IMG/VR virus record: IMGVR_UViG_3300027754_004232
Span: 1 to 64,000 of that record
Length of the DNA stretch: 64,000 nt
Strand: one strand, 5' to 3'
Origin: a virus
Notes under the pieces: generated by a model
What the model saw: only the letters and a program-made list of their open reading frames with translations
What the model was told of the DNA's origin: nothing
Databases searched by the model: none
Translations under genes and position numbers: made by a program
Shown here: positions 23,830 through 33,038 of the stretch, in pieces
Position numbering within the stretch: the stretch's first letter is position 1
How the letters are laid out: each line of letters begins with the position of its first letter

Positions 23830-24699
23830 ATGCCAAAAAGAGGAACGCTTAAGGTATTTGGTGCTCCATTCAATACTGAGTATTCAAGCTGCTCAAATAT
23901 TAAGCCAACATTATTTGATTGGACAAAAGAAGATTCAGATATAGAAGTCTTTATAGACTATTCTATAATGCAAGAATCATTTTCTATTCCAAAAAAACCA
24001 TCTGTACTCAGAGTTGGCTGGTTATGTGAATCTACTACTATTTATGGAAATCTCTACGAACACATAAAATACAATTACAAACATATATTCTCTTCCTTAG
24101 ACTTTATATTCACATCTGATAAGTATCTCTTATCATTAGATTCAAGGTTTAAATTTGCTTATTCTTGCAGCAACATACCTTGGACACCAAGAGAACTTTG
24201 GGGCATTTACCCAAAAACAAAAAAGTGCTCAATGATTTGTTCTAATAAAAAATCTTGCAAAGAACATCTATATAGACATGCTGTTGCTGAAATATATAAA
24301 GATAAAGTTGATATTTATGGTGGTGCTTTTAATTCTCCGTACACTGGAGAAAAATACGATAACTTTTACAGAAAAGAAAACGCATTAAAAGACTACATGT
24401 TTTCTATAGTAATACAAAATAATTTTAATTCTTATTTTTTTGCTGAATTGTTAACCGATTGTTTTGCATATGGAACTGTACCAATATATTTAGGAAGTTC
24501 AGAAATAGGAAGTTTTTTTGATGAAAAGGGAATAATACAATACCAAGGAGGATTTGATGTTGGTACTTTAAATGAGGAATTGTATAATAGCAAAATGGAT
24601 GCAATAAATAATAATCTCGAAAAGATAAAATTAATGCCAATGTCTGATGACTATCTATATCAACAATGCACTAATATATATAGGGGTAATCATGAATGA
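23830..24699 (+). CDS. family 10 glycosyltransferase (alpha-1,3-fucosyltransferase-like)
   Basis: This 289-residue protein has the GT10 signature. YMFSIVIQNN, followed about eight residues later by AELLTDCFAYGTVPIYLGS, matches the donor-binding C-half of bacterial fucosyltransferases (KFxLxFEN ... TEK...AxGTVPV). The N-half has VGWLCESTTIYG. Such enzymes move fucose, or a related 6-deoxy sugar, from a GDP donor. Its presence implies a fucose-like sugar in the product, which is inference. It overlaps the next gene by eight bases. Confidence 0.7.
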   Translation: MPKRGTLKVFGAPFNTEYSSCSNIKPTLFDWTKEDSDIEVFIDYSIMQESFSIPKKPSVLRVGWLCESTTIYGNLYEHIKYNYKHIFSSLDFIFTSDKYLLSLDSRFKFAYSCSNIPWTPRELWGIYPKTKKCSMICSNKKSCKEHLYRHAVAEIYKDKVDIYGGAFNSPYTGEKYDNFYRKENALKDYMFSIVIQNNFNSYFFAELLTDCFAYGTVPIYLGSSEIGSFFDEKGIIQYQGGFDVGTLNEELYNSKMDAINNNLEKIKLMPMSDDYLYQQCTNIYRGNHE

Positions 24700-24934
24700 G
24701 TCATTTCAAAATGGTGATGTTGTTTCTTTAAAATCTGGAAGTATGCCAATGACTGTTGTTAATACAAATAAAGAAACTGGTGAAATTTTAGTTGCTTATT
24801 TTGACTTAGATGCAAATGTTATGCGTGATGGTTTTCCACCAGAAGCACTTGAGTTTACTCATGATTCTTGGAAAATGAAGTATTGTGTTGATTTGCATGA
24901 AGATGACGATGACGAAGAAGAAAGTGGTTTTTGA
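24692..24934 (+). CDS. YodC-like (DUF2158) small protein
   Basis: This 80-residue protein begins with GDVVSLKSGSMPMTVV, the DUF2158/YodC signature in which GDxVxLKSGSxxMTV opens a small beta barrel. It ends in a run of acidic residues. Function is unknown in the family. The ATG at 24692 is chosen over an upstream frame because the domain starts there. Confidence 0.6.
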   Translation: MNESFQNGDVVSLKSGSMPMTVVNTNKETGEILVAYFDLDANVMRDGFPPEALEFTHDSWKMKYCVDLHEDDDDEEESGF

Positions 24935-24935
24935 T

Positions 24936-25301
24936 ATGCCAACCTATGAATACATATGTGAAAATTGCAACAACTCAACAGAAGAATTTCGTACTTTTGC
25001 ACAAGGGCATTTAGAAAAATGTCCAACTTGCAAAAAAAATAAATTAATTCAAGTATTTTCTGGTGGAATAATTAGTTATGTCAAAGGTGGAGAAACATTG
25101 GGTCAAATAAGCGATCAAAATTTTAAAAGAGAAGGAGGAAAAATAAAAGAAAAGATTGCAAAGGAAAAAGAAGAAGCAGACAATAAGCTTCCTTGGTGGA
25201 GATCTGGAAAAATAAAAGGTCTTGAAAAGCAAGACAAAATATTAAATGTTGATAAGATCAAGAATATTAGGAAATATATAGACAAAGGAGAAAAAAAATG
25301 A
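24936..25301 (+). CDS. FmdB-type zinc ribbon protein
   Basis: Starting at MPTYEYICENC, the first 45 residues form the FmdB / CxxC_CxxC_SSSS zinc ribbon: CENC, then EFRTFAQG, then CPTC. A basic, helical, charged tail of about 75 residues follows. Such proteins are thought to bind nucleic acid or regulate genes. Similar zinc ribbon proteins with tails are common in phages. The start is one base after the previous stop. Confidence 0.7.
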   Translation: MPTYEYICENCNNSTEEFRTFAQGHLEKCPTCKKNKLIQVFSGGIISYVKGGETLGQISDQNFKREGGKIKEKIAKEKEEADNKLPWWRSGKIKGLEKQDKILNVDKIKNIRKYIDKGEKK

Positions 25302-25648
25302 GCAAGTTAAAACAAGAAGACGAAAAAGAAAAACCAAAAGAAGGTTTAATAGATGGGGGGCATGTAATTATAAAGTGTAGTAATTGCAATAAGCCATTAG
25401 TAGATGTTTTGATCGTAAAGCCAAACGAAAAAAAAAGTGACGGAACACCATTTATTTGGAAGTGTGTAGCAGAATGTTGTTATTGTAACGACAAAAGTTT
25501 TGTTACAGAAATAAAAGGAATATTTCGTGCTGCTGGATTTATTGTTGAAAACAAAGAAAATTCAGAACTTTATACTGAAATTACAAATTTAGATGATATT
25601 GTAATTGATGAAGATAATATTTTATTTAAAACATCTAGGAGAAAATAA
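25298..25648 (+). CDS. zinc-ribbon-like hypothetical protein (116 aa)
   Basis: It carries CSNC and, 30 residues later, CCYCNDKSF, fitting one zinc site in a beta-rich core (HVIIKCSNCNKPLVDVLIV). The C-terminal third is acidic. No family name is recognised. It overlaps its neighbours by one to four bases, so it is part of the 24.7-30.5 kb operon that leads into recA and the replication genes. Confidence 0.5.
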   Translation: MSKLKQEDEKEKPKEGLIDGGHVIIKCSNCNKPLVDVLIVKPNEKKSDGTPFIWKCVAECCYCNDKSFVTEIKGIFRAAGFIVENKENSELYTEITNLDDIVIDEDNILFKTSRRK

Positions 25649-25992
25649 TGGAAATTTATGATGATCCAGAAATAAAATCATATGGATATGATAAAGATGC
25701 AAACGATATAGACCCTAACGAATCTTTTTGTTTGGCTAAAAAATCATTAGATATAATCAATAATACCTATTCATATTGGGTTAAGATGTGTCTTTCATCT
25801 TTTAGCCCAAGCAAATTATTTGATCCCGAAACAGACCTTGTTGAAGAGTTAAGAAGGTTTGACAACTATACTGGTAAAAACAAATATCATTACAGAAAAG
25901 TTAGTGAAGAATGTTTTAATCATTATATTTCATATCTTACAACAAAAAAAACATCTTTCATCAGAAATGCAGATAGGAGTGCCATAGCATGA
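25648..25992 (+). CDS. hypothetical protein (114 aa)
   Basis: The ATG overlaps the previous stop and AGGAG lies 7-11 bases upstream. The sequence is helical and rich in aromatic residues (YSYWVKMCLSSFSPSKLF). It is not recognised. Its end overlaps the next start by four bases. Confidence 0.45.
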   Translation: MEIYDDPEIKSYGYDKDANDIDPNESFCLAKKSLDIINNTYSYWVKMCLSSFSPSKLFDPETDLVEELRRFDNYTGKNKYHYRKVSEECFNHYISYLTTKKTSFIRNADRSAIA

Positions 25993-26276
25993 AAAACAAG
26001 AAATTTGTTATTGACGAAGTTAAAGAGTTTTATATAAAATCAAACTCACACTTACAAACAATTGAATCTATAGCAGAAAAGGTTGGTGCTAAGATTGAAG
26101 ATATTAAAGAACTGTATGATTCTTCAAAAACTAAAGCATCGAATGCATTTCAAATTCATAGTGGAACAGTTTCTATGACTGAAAAACAAGGCGTTGCAGA
26201 TGATATGAGTGCTAAAAAAGATAATATTAACCATGAATTCTTAGATAGATATAAGAATACAAGGCATAAAATATGA
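25989..26276 (+). CDS. hypothetical protein, helical (95 aa)
   Basis: The first half can be read as a helix-turn-helix-like unit (LQTIESIAEKVGAKIEDIKELY). The second half is charged with MTEKQGVADDMSAK. It may be a small DNA-binding regulator, but the support is only this helical pattern. It is tightly packed between overlapping genes. Confidence 0.45.
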   Translation: MKNKKFVIDEVKEFYIKSNSHLQTIESIAEKVGAKIEDIKELYDSSKTKASNAFQIHSGTVSMTEKQGVADDMSAKKDNINHEFLDRYKNTRHKI

Positions 26277-26689
26277 TTTGCACTAAAGAAGACGATTTTA
26301 TTTTTGAAAAGCCTAGATGGATAGCTGTACTATCTGATGGTACAAAAGTTTATCAAGATGATGATAGGCCAAATTTAGAAATAAACTCTGCTTGGATTAG
26401 ATTAAAAAAACACATAATTACTACTGGATTAAAGATTACAAAGCTTTACTTTCAGTTTAGATCTAATTTTTTTGAACCTTTTCCAGAAAACTCACAAGGT
26501 TATTATTTTTCAAATGGGGTTATTGGACAGTTGTCATCTGACTATTCCATAAATCTTTTTGTTTCTGGCGAAATAGTTGGCAATGTTGCACGAATAAAGA
26601 GTATAAAAGTTCCTGAGTTAATTGTAATAAATGAAGAAGATAGGATCTTAGAAAATCTTTCTATAGATCCAGTAATAATGAATGATTAA
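26273..26689 (+). CDS. conserved hypothetical protein (138 aa)
   Basis: A beta-rich protein with WIAVLSDGTKVYQDDDRP and WIRLKKHI, a pattern recalled from other large phages where it has no assigned role. It sits two genes before recA and overlaps the previous gene by four bases. No catalytic motif is visible. Confidence 0.48.
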   Translation: MICTKEDDFIFEKPRWIAVLSDGTKVYQDDDRPNLEINSAWIRLKKHIITTGLKITKLYFQFRSNFFEPFPENSQGYYFSNGVIGQLSSDYSINLFVSGEIVGNVARIKSIKVPELIVINEEDRILENLSIDPVIMND

Positions 26690-26691
26690 TT

Positions 26692-27123
26692 ATGGCAAAA
26701 CAACGAAGTGATGATAGCAAATACGAATCCAGACATGGTGGTGGTTGGATTACTCCAGCACAATTCTTAGCTGAAGTTATGTGCGAAAGAACAGCCAAAG
26801 AAAACCTAGAAGAATTACCTATTAAGTTTTGGAACAAACCAAGATGGAAAAAGGAATTTTTCAAACAATTAAATTTAGCCAACACAATACTAAAAGATCA
26901 TGATGCAGCAGTTGTGTCTAAGGCACTCAAATCAAAAGAAGGTAAAAAAATATTTTCATTGGGTGCTCCTTGGTTTAAGAAGTTGATTCTTTTAGAAGAA
27001 AAAAACTTTAAAGAAATTTCAAGCTTGACTGAATCAAAAGAAGCTGTAGAACTTCCAATTAGAAAAACCTTTCAGCAATCTAAATCTTTAATTAAAAGAA
27101 TAAAGGAACTAGACAATGAGTGA
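26692..27123 (+). CDS. conserved hypothetical phage protein next to recA
   Basis: This 143-residue protein has GGGWITPAQFLAEVMCER, then LPIKFWNKPRWKKEF, then KIFSLGAPWFKKLI. It looks like a conserved phage protein typically found with replication or recombination genes, but its activity is unknown. It overlaps the recA start by eight bases, pointing to coupled translation. Confidence 0.5.
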   Translation: MAKQRSDDSKYESRHGGGWITPAQFLAEVMCERTAKENLEELPIKFWNKPRWKKEFFKQLNLANTILKDHDAAVVSKALKSKEGKKIFSLGAPWFKKLILLEEKNFKEISSLTESKEAVELPIRKTFQQSKSLIKRIKELDNE

Positions 27124-29137
27124 CAATCTTGAAAAAATTCTAAAAGAAGTAGATAAACAATATGGCAAAGGTGTTGCTATAAATGCTAACGATTTATTAG
27201 ACGAGGAAAAACATGTAATACCTTTATCTCCAGCATTAAACTTGGGTTTGCATGGTGGAATACCAGAAGGTTCTTGGATCACATGCTCTGGACACCCAAA
27301 AAGCGGTAAAGAACAACCCATCTCTGCCATAGTTTATACGGCTAATGGACCAAGAAGAATTGGAGATATTACATATGGAGAAACAATTTGTTGTCCAAAT
27401 GGAACGACATCTATGGTTTGTGGTATTTACCCACAAGGAGTAAAAGATGTTTATACAGTAACATTTTCAGATGGTTCAACAGCGGAATGTGGCGAAAATC
27501 ATCTGTGGAATATAAAAACTAGAGAACAAAAATCTTATAAAACTGTAATGTTAAAAGATTTCATGAGCAAAATACACATAGGAAAAAGCACTAAAGCTAA
27601 ATATTCAATACCAATAACAGCACCAGTAAAGTTTAATTCAATTAAAGTTCCAATAAATCCATTTGTATTTGGTGCTTTACTTACTGTTGGATTTTTTAAC
27701 AAAAAAATTACTGCACTAATTGAAAACGAAAATCTACTTAATCGCATTTGCGATTTAATGAATGGAACTGGAATATCTTACACAAAAGAAGAAAGTCAAT
27801 TAACAATAAATGTGCATAGTGAATTAAGAGAATTAGGTCTTTTAGGAAGAAAAACATCTCAAAAATTTATACCTCCAAACTATTTATATAATTCGATAGA
27901 AAACAGAATGTCTTTATTGCAGGGAATACTCAGCTTTGCACATATAACAAAAACAGAAACCCCAATTCTTACAGTATCATCAAAGCAATTTGCTGAAGAC
28001 TTTAGGCTATTAGTTCAGTCTCTAGGTGGAATATGCTTAATATCTATGCACAAAAATAACGAAGAAAATTTTATTTATTATTGTTCTATTATAATCAAGA
28101 ACAAAAAGAAATTGTTTGAATTTAAAAAGGAAAAATTTAAAAAGAAAGATGTAAAAAATAACATATCTAGAAAAATAATATCCGTAGTAAAAACAAGAAG
28201 AGAACAAAGTGTTTGTATTTCAGTTAGAGATAAAAGCGGTTTGTATTTAACAGACAATTTTGTTGTAACTCATAATACGCTTACATCACTATCTTTTGCT
28301 GCCCAATGTCAAAAACCAGAGAATGGTTCTAGACATGTGTACTATCTAAACATTGAGGGTAGATTAAAGCCTATGAATCTAAGGGGCATAGCTGGCTTAG
28401 ATTTGAATAAGATGACAATCTATAGATCTACTCAAGATAAGATTCTTACAGCAAAGGACTACCTAAATCTGGCCTTTAAAGCTATCAATACACACCCAGG
28501 AAGTTTGATCATTATAGATAGTGTTTCTGCTCTATGTGATGAGAAGGAGATGGATCAAGGTATTGGCTATGAGAATAGAGGGGCTGGCAATAAGCTTTTT
28601 GCTGGATTTTGTAGGCAAGCAGCAAATATAGTGCCTGTTCAAAACTGTATGGTTTGGGCAATTATGCATTTAACACAATCTCAAGGTATGTATGGTGGTT
28701 ATACAGAAAAGGGTTCTAGAACATTGCAATACCAAGCAGATGTTCAAATGAGAGTAAAGTCTGATAAGCCTTGGACTGTTGGTGGGGAAGGAAAAGACAA
28801 GCAGATTGGCCAGCAAGTACATTGGCTAATTGAATCTTGTTCTTTGGGATCGCCAGGAATGGAAGTAGATAGTTATATAAGATATGGTATTGGAATAGAT
28901 AATACATACGAGGCAATCAACTTAGGTTGTCAGCTTGGACTTATAAACAAAGCTGGTGCTTGGATGACATTAGATTTTATGGAAAGACATTTAAAGCTAT
29001 TAAAGGCTGAAGCTTGGGATGATGCCACTATAAAATTAGTTAAAACTCAAGGGGCAGAAAAAATGTATAAATTATTGTTGGAAAATCCTAAGTGGATTGC
29101 TGCATTAGAAAAAGAAATTAAGGCTATTATATCGTGA
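27116..29137 (+). CDS. recA: RecA-family recombinase interrupted by an intein
   Basis: The mature recombinase is residues 1-65 joined to 388-673, about 351 residues, normal for RecA/UvsX. It forms filaments on single-stranded DNA and drives strand exchange. The Walker A loop GHPKSGKT is split after GK by the intein, and the +1 residue is Thr. The Walker B strand is SLIIIDSVSAL. Loop and core regions include MVWAIMHLTQSQG and ADVQMRVKSDKPW. The N-terminus, LSPALNLGLHGGIPEGS, is the usual RecA lead-in to the P-loop. It heads the block of recombination and replication genes, overlapping the nuclease gene after it by four bases. Confidence 0.9.
   Translation: MSDNLEKILKEVDKQYGKGVAINANDLLDEEKHVIPLSPALNLGLHGGIPEGSWITCSGHPKSGKEQPISAIVYTANGPRRIGDITYGETICCPNGTTSMVCGIYPQGVKDVYTVTFSDGSTAECGENHLWNIKTREQKSYKTVMLKDFMSKIHIGKSTKAKYSIPITAPVKFNSIKVPINPFVFGALLTVGFFNKKITALIENENLLNRICDLMNGTGISYTKEESQLTINVHSELRELGLLGRKTSQKFIPPNYLYNSIENRMSLLQGILSFAHITKTETPILTVSSKQFAEDFRLLVQSLGGICLISMHKNNEENFIYYCSIIIKNKKKLFEFKKEKFKKKDVKNNISRKIISVVKTRREQSVCISVRDKSGLYLTDNFVVTHNTLTSLSFAAQCQKPENGSRHVYYLNIEGRLKPMNLRGIAGLDLNKMTIYRSTQDKILTAKDYLNLAFKAINTHPGSLIIIDSVSALCDEKEMDQGIGYENRGAGNKLFAGFCRQAANIVPVQNCMVWAIMHLTQSQGMYGGYTEKGSRTLQYQADVQMRVKSDKPWTVGGEGKDKQIGQQVHWLIESCSLGSPGMEVDSYIRYGIGIDNTYEAINLGCQLGLINKAGAWMTLDFMERHLKLLKAEAWDDATIKLVKTQGAEKMYKLLLENPKWIAALEKEIKAIIS
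27311..28276 (+). mobile_element. class 3 intein with degenerate LAGLIDADG domain, inside recA
   Basis: This is a 322-residue insertion between Lys65 and the Thr of the RecA P-loop. It begins with Glu-Gln-Pro, not Cys or Ser. Splicing blocks are present: VYTANGPRRIGDI (block A), DGSTAECGENHLWNI (block B, His64 and Trp66), SVCISV (block F, Cys302) and NFVVTHN (block G, Thr320, His321, Asn322). Trp, Cys and Thr at these places are the WCT set that defines class 3 inteins, in which the block F Cys replaces the missing first nucleophile. The middle keeps a LAGLIDADG-like frame (FGALLTVGFF, SLLQGILSFAHI) but lacks the catalytic acidic residues, so homing activity is probably lost while splicing may continue. 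Confidence 0.9.
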
Positions 29138-29532
29138 AAGTAATAGGACTTGATGGTAAAACTTACTCTTGGACTTCTGGTAATGTTCCAGATCATGATG
29201 ATTCTAAACCTAGATCTTCATTGCATTTATTAGCTAGATCTATACTTAAAGCAATGTATCCAATGGACAGAATCTTAGAAGAAGCAACTTTGCCGGGTTC
29301 TGGAGGTTTAGCAGCAGATTTTTGGTTGCCATTGAGAAAAACAATAATTGAAGTTCATGGAGAACAACACTACAAATTTATACCGTTTTTTCATAATACG
29401 ATGTTAAACTTTTATCATTCCAAAAAAAATGATAAGAATAAAATAGAGTGGTGTGAAAAAAATAACATTTACCTTATAGAGTTACCATTCAATGAATCAG
29501 AACAACAATGGCGAAAAAGAATTGAAGGTTAG
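29134..29532 (+). CDS. Vsr/PD-(D/E)XK-like nuclease
   Basis: This 132-residue protein begins at a GTG overlapping the recA stop. It has GGLAADFWLP, then KTIIEVHGEQHY, then DKNKIEWCEKNNIYLIELP. The Asp in the first strand and Glu-x-x-Gly in the second match the Vsr-fold or PD-(D/E)XK nuclease core, in which a D and E-x-x/K set binds metal. Phages often carry such small nucleases next to recombinases. The role here, perhaps in repair or recombination, is inferred from position. Confidence 0.65.
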   Translation: MKVIGLDGKTYSWTSGNVPDHDDSKPRSSLHLLARSILKAMYPMDRILEEATLPGSGGLAADFWLPLRKTIIEVHGEQHYKFIPFFHNTMLNFYHSKKNDKNKIEWCEKNNIYLIELPFNESEQQWRKRIEG

Positions 29533-30004
29533 TGAAGAGGAAAAATTTGATTCTCTTTTAGATAGCTATGAAAATTCAATAGGGTTATCCTCAATCCCTA
29601 AAGATTTAGAATTTACTTGTATAAAATACTTATATCTTTCTCAAGAAGAATTAAAAAAAATGTCTTCTGAAGATTGTGCAGAAGCGTGTGTTCTATTAAA
29701 TAGTTTTTCTTTTCACTTATCTAGAGTGCTTAACAGAGAAAAAGCAAAATTAAGATGGTGCAACGAGAAGATTCTAAAGGCTATTTCTTCTAAGCTTACA
29801 GACTATAGATACTTTTCTCCAGATGAAAGAATGGCATTATCAGTCAAAGATGATGACTATGCACAAAAAGTAAAAATGCTTGCAGTAAAGATACAAGCAA
29901 GGATAGACAGGACAGAATATTTACCTATAAGAGTAGAGAAGGTTTCTGATACATTTTCTAATCTTTCTTATAACAAAAGGAAAAACAATGAGCGTAATAT
30001 CTAA
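29492..30004 (+). CDS. hypothetical replication-region protein (170 aa)
   Basis: Helical, charged, and without a recognised domain. LSFHLSRVLNREKAKLRWCNEKI suggests a long amphipathic helix, and the N-terminus is strongly acidic. It overlaps its neighbours by 41 and 17 bases. Such proteins often assist phage recombination or replication, which is a guess. Confidence 0.48.
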   Translation: MNQNNNGEKELKVSEEEKFDSLLDSYENSIGLSSIPKDLEFTCIKYLYLSQEELKKMSSEDCAEACVLLNSFSFHLSRVLNREKAKLRWCNEKILKAISSKLTDYRYFSPDERMALSVKDDDYAQKVKMLAVKIQARIDRTEYLPIRVEKVSDTFSNLSYNKRKNNERNI

Positions 30005-30473
30005 GTTAAAAGAAGCAATACTTAAAAATGATTGGGTATTAGTGGATGAGGTATTGCAAGATTTGGCTGGTGTTGTAGCACTTAACAATAAAAAAGAAAA
30101 AGTAGTTGAAGAAAAAAAACAGGTTCTTGTTGAAACAATTAAAAATGACGATATTGAATTGAATAAATTCATGGTGAATACGAATAATACTACAGCAAAG
30201 ACAAAAGAATCAGTTGCTAGGCCAGTATTTCAAAACAAATTTGTAGACGATCAAACTTTAGAGTGTTCTTTTATTGAAGAGCAATCTAAAGAGTTACAAC
30301 CTAAGAAATACAGAAGGCCAGTAGATGAATCTTCTGGATTTCAAAGCGTTAATTGTACAAAATGTTCCAATTCTATGGAAATAACTTCAGAGGAATATGC
30401 TTTTAAATCTAGAGATAGTGAATCTTCTGGATTTATATGTGTTCCTTGCATGAAGAAAGCGGTGAGAAGATGA
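29988..30473 (+). CDS. hypothetical zinc-binding protein (161 aa)
   Basis: The N-terminal half is helical (ISKLKEAILKNDWVLVDEVLQDLAG) and the C-terminal part has CTKCSNSMEI and CVPCMKKAVRR, a two-pair zinc ribbon. It ends at 30473, overlapping the helicase start by four bases. The pairing with the helicase suggests a loader or accessory role; nothing in the sequence proves it. Confidence 0.48.
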   Translation: MSVISKLKEAILKNDWVLVDEVLQDLAGVVALNNKKEKVVEEKKQVLVETIKNDDIELNKFMVNTNNTTAKTKESVARPVFQNKFVDDQTLECSFIEEQSKELQPKKYRRPVDESSGFQSVNCTKCSNSMEITSEEYAFKSRDSESSGFICVPCMKKAVRR

Positions 30474-31930
30474 TAGATGTTGGTGCAGAAAGGGTAGTCT
30501 TAGCTGGACTTTTTCAGAAAGGCTATGACTGTTTTATTGAAGTTGCAGATATTATCGATGAAAACTGTTTTTCTAGTGATGACAATGCTGCTATATTTAA
30601 ATGTTTTTCAAAAATTATTACTGATAAGAGTTCAAGAGTAGATATACCAACAGTTATTTCTACTGCCGAATCTTTAAACCTGTCACAGTTTTTTAAGACA
30701 TCAGAACAAGCAAAGTATTTAAGATCGCTAACTAGTTTTCCAGTTGAGTTAGTTAATGCTAGAAAAAGTGCAGCAAAACTTAAGAAATTGAGCATTGCAA
30801 AAAACCTATCTTTAAATCTAATCAATGGTGCAAACACACTTGAAAATATTACTGGTGATGAGCCTATAAGCCATATAATTTCTATTGCAGAATCATGTGT
30901 TTTAGATGCAACATTTAAGATTTCAAATTCTGAAGATCCTAACCCAAAACTAATGAGCGATGGTATAGAAGAATATGTTGAGTATTTAGAGTCAAATCCA
31001 ATTTCGCAATTGGGTATTTCCTCTGGATTCAAAGCATATGATATGGCTATTGGGGGTGGGTTTAGGCCAGGAACAGTCAATCTAATCGGTGCTAGAATGA
31101 AAACTGGCAAAAGCTTTTTTGCTGACAATGTAGGTATTAGCGTATCATCAAATAACATTCCAGTCTTAATGCTTGATACAGAAATGACAGAGAAAGATCA
31201 TTGGCATAGAATATTAGCTTGTATATCTGGAGTCAAAATAGAAGAAATTGAAAGCGGATTGTTTTCAAAAGATACTTCAAAAAGAAACAACATTAAAAAG
31301 GCTATTGAAAAAATCAAATTGATGCCATTTCAATACAAATCTATTGCAGGAAAAAGCTTTGATGAAGTTATAAGTATGGCTAGAAGATGGGTGATTAAAG
31401 ATGTTGGACTTGATGATTCTGGAAAAGCAAACCCATGTTTAATCATATATGACTATATAAAGTTGATGGATGATTCTGCTATTGGTAAAAATATGGCAGA
31501 ATATCAAGCACTTGGCTTTTTAATGACAAACCTACATAACTTCATGGTTCAATATAATGCTTCATGTTTAGCGTTTACTCAGCTAAATAGGGATGGGATC
31601 AATCGTGAAGATACTGATGTAGCATCTGGTTCTGATAGAATACTTTGGCTTTGTTCAAACTTTTCAATCTACAAAAGGAAAAGTGAAGAGGAAATGGCAG
31701 ATGAAGGATTTTCACAAGACAAGATTAGATATAACTTGAAATTAGTTCCTGTTGTTGCAAGACATGGCAAAGGAATGGATCAGGGGGATTATATAAATAT
31801 AATTGCTAATTATGAATTTGGAAAAATAGAAGAAGGTCCAACTAGAAGTCAAATTTTTAAATCTCAGTCTACAAGGCAGAATAGTGGTTTTGTAGTGGAA
31901 GGATTACCAGATGAAATCGAAGTCAACTGA
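30470..31930 (+). CDS. dnaB: DnaB-family replicative helicase
   Basis: This 486-residue protein unwinds DNA ahead of the polymerase. The N-terminal 150 residues resemble the DnaB helical N-domain (AERVVLAGLFQ...CFSSDDNAAIF). The RecA-like ATPase has Walker A GARMKTGKSFFAD near residue 207, an ETEM-type helix in DTEMTEKDHW, Walker B LIIYDYIKLM, and AFTQLNRDG as motif H3/H4. The ATG at 30470 is used because the DnaB domain begins right there. It overlaps the primase gene by 20 bases. Confidence 0.86.
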   Translation: MIDVGAERVVLAGLFQKGYDCFIEVADIIDENCFSSDDNAAIFKCFSKIITDKSSRVDIPTVISTAESLNLSQFFKTSEQAKYLRSLTSFPVELVNARKSAAKLKKLSIAKNLSLNLINGANTLENITGDEPISHIISIAESCVLDATFKISNSEDPNPKLMSDGIEEYVEYLESNPISQLGISSGFKAYDMAIGGGFRPGTVNLIGARMKTGKSFFADNVGISVSSNNIPVLMLDTEMTEKDHWHRILACISGVKIEEIESGLFSKDTSKRNNIKKAIEKIKLMPFQYKSIAGKSFDEVISMARRWVIKDVGLDDSGKANPCLIIYDYIKLMDDSAIGKNMAEYQALGFLMTNLHNFMVQYNASCLAFTQLNRDGINREDTDVASGSDRILWLCSNFSIYKRKSEEEMADEGFSQDKIRYNLKLVPVVARHGKGMDQGDYINIIANYEFGKIEEGPTRSQIFKSQSTRQNSGFVVEGLPDEIEVN

Positions 31931-33038
31931 ACTAAGTAAGAATGAATATTTAAATGCTGTAATATGCGAAAGAATAGAATTTCTTATGGATTATTTTAAT
32001 ATTCAATATAAAACAGTTTCAGATTCAATAATTTGTGCTTGTCCAGTTCATGGTGGAGACAATAGAACAGCAGTAAATCTTTTTATGTCTGGACACACAA
32101 GAGTTGGCAATTGGGTTTGTTATACACATCATTGCGAAAATACATTTATAAATACATCTATAGGATTTTTTCGTGGAGTAATGAGTAATAAAAAATATGG
32201 TTGGTCAAAAATTGGAGATAAAACAGTTAGTTTTTCAGATACAATTGCTTCTCTTTGCGGATTATTAAAATTGGATCTTTCTGACATAAAAGATACTGTT
32301 AGTTCTCATGCTTTTGATAAACACGCACATTTATTTACTCCTTCTAAAAAAGGGAAAGAATTCTTATACACTAAAAAAGTTGTAAGAGAAAGACTTGATA
32401 TACCATCAAAATACTTTGTATCTAGAGGCTATTCTGCACATATATTAGATATGTATGACATTGGGGAATCAAAATCAGACAATAGATTCTTTAGGAAAAG
32501 AGCAGTAGTTCCAGTATATGATTCAGACAATAAAACAATTGTAGGTTTTACTGGAAGAACAATACTTGATAAATGCATTAAATGTAATGACTATCATGAA
32601 AATGAAAGCTGTGATCCACAAAATGTTATTAGTAAATGGATTCACAATAAAGGATTCTCAAAAAAGAACTACCTTTATAATTTTGGCAATGCTAAAGATG
32701 AGATTAAAAAAACTGGAATAGTTATATTGGTCGAAGGTCCAGCAGATGTGTGGAAATTTGTCGAGAACGGAATACATAATGTTGTTGCTGTTTTTGGATC
32801 TTCGCTTACAGATACACAACAAGTTTTACTTGAATCATCTGGTGCTACTACATTAATATTGCTTTTTGACTCAGATAAAGCTGGCAATAATGCTTCTAAT
32901 AAATTAAATTCATCTCTTTCCAGAATGTTTAAAATAATAATTCCATCTTTGCCAGATGGGATTAAAGACCCAGGCGATCTTAGCAGCGAGCAAATAAATA
33001 TGATAATTAAACCCTTGATTGAAAAGAACTCGTATTAA
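31911..33038 (+). CDS. dnaG: DnaG-type primase
   Basis: This 375-residue protein makes RNA primers for lagging-strand synthesis. A zinc-binding front has CPVHGG and, 25 residues on, CYTHHC, matching the CHC2 zinc finger. A middle domain follows, with RAVVPVYDSDNKTIVGFTGR in the catalytic-core style. The TOPRIM domain has VEGPADVWKFVE (residue about 275) and LLFDSDKAGN with the metal-binding Asp. The set is compact for DnaG and lacks a helicase-binding tail, so contact with the DnaB protein would have to use another surface. Confidence 0.85.
   Translation: MKSKSTELSKNEYLNAVICERIEFLMDYFNIQYKTVSDSIICACPVHGGDNRTAVNLFMSGHTRVGNWVCYTHHCENTFINTSIGFFRGVMSNKKYGWSKIGDKTVSFSDTIASLCGLLKLDLSDIKDTVSSHAFDKHAHLFTPSKKGKEFLYTKKVVRERLDIPSKYFVSRGYSAHILDMYDIGESKSDNRFFRKRAVVPVYDSDNKTIVGFTGRTILDKCIKCNDYHENESCDPQNVISKWIHNKGFSKKNYLYNFGNAKDEIKKTGIVILVEGPADVWKFVENGIHNVVAVFGSSLTDTQQVLLESSGATTLILLFDSDKAGNNASNKLNSSLSRMFKIIIPSLPDGIKDPGDLSSEQINMIIKPLIEKNSY

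Noticed and set aside
30523-31158. A 211-codon minus-strand frame
   Set aside because: It lies inside the helicase gene and lacks a ribosome site; it is a shadow of the coding strand.
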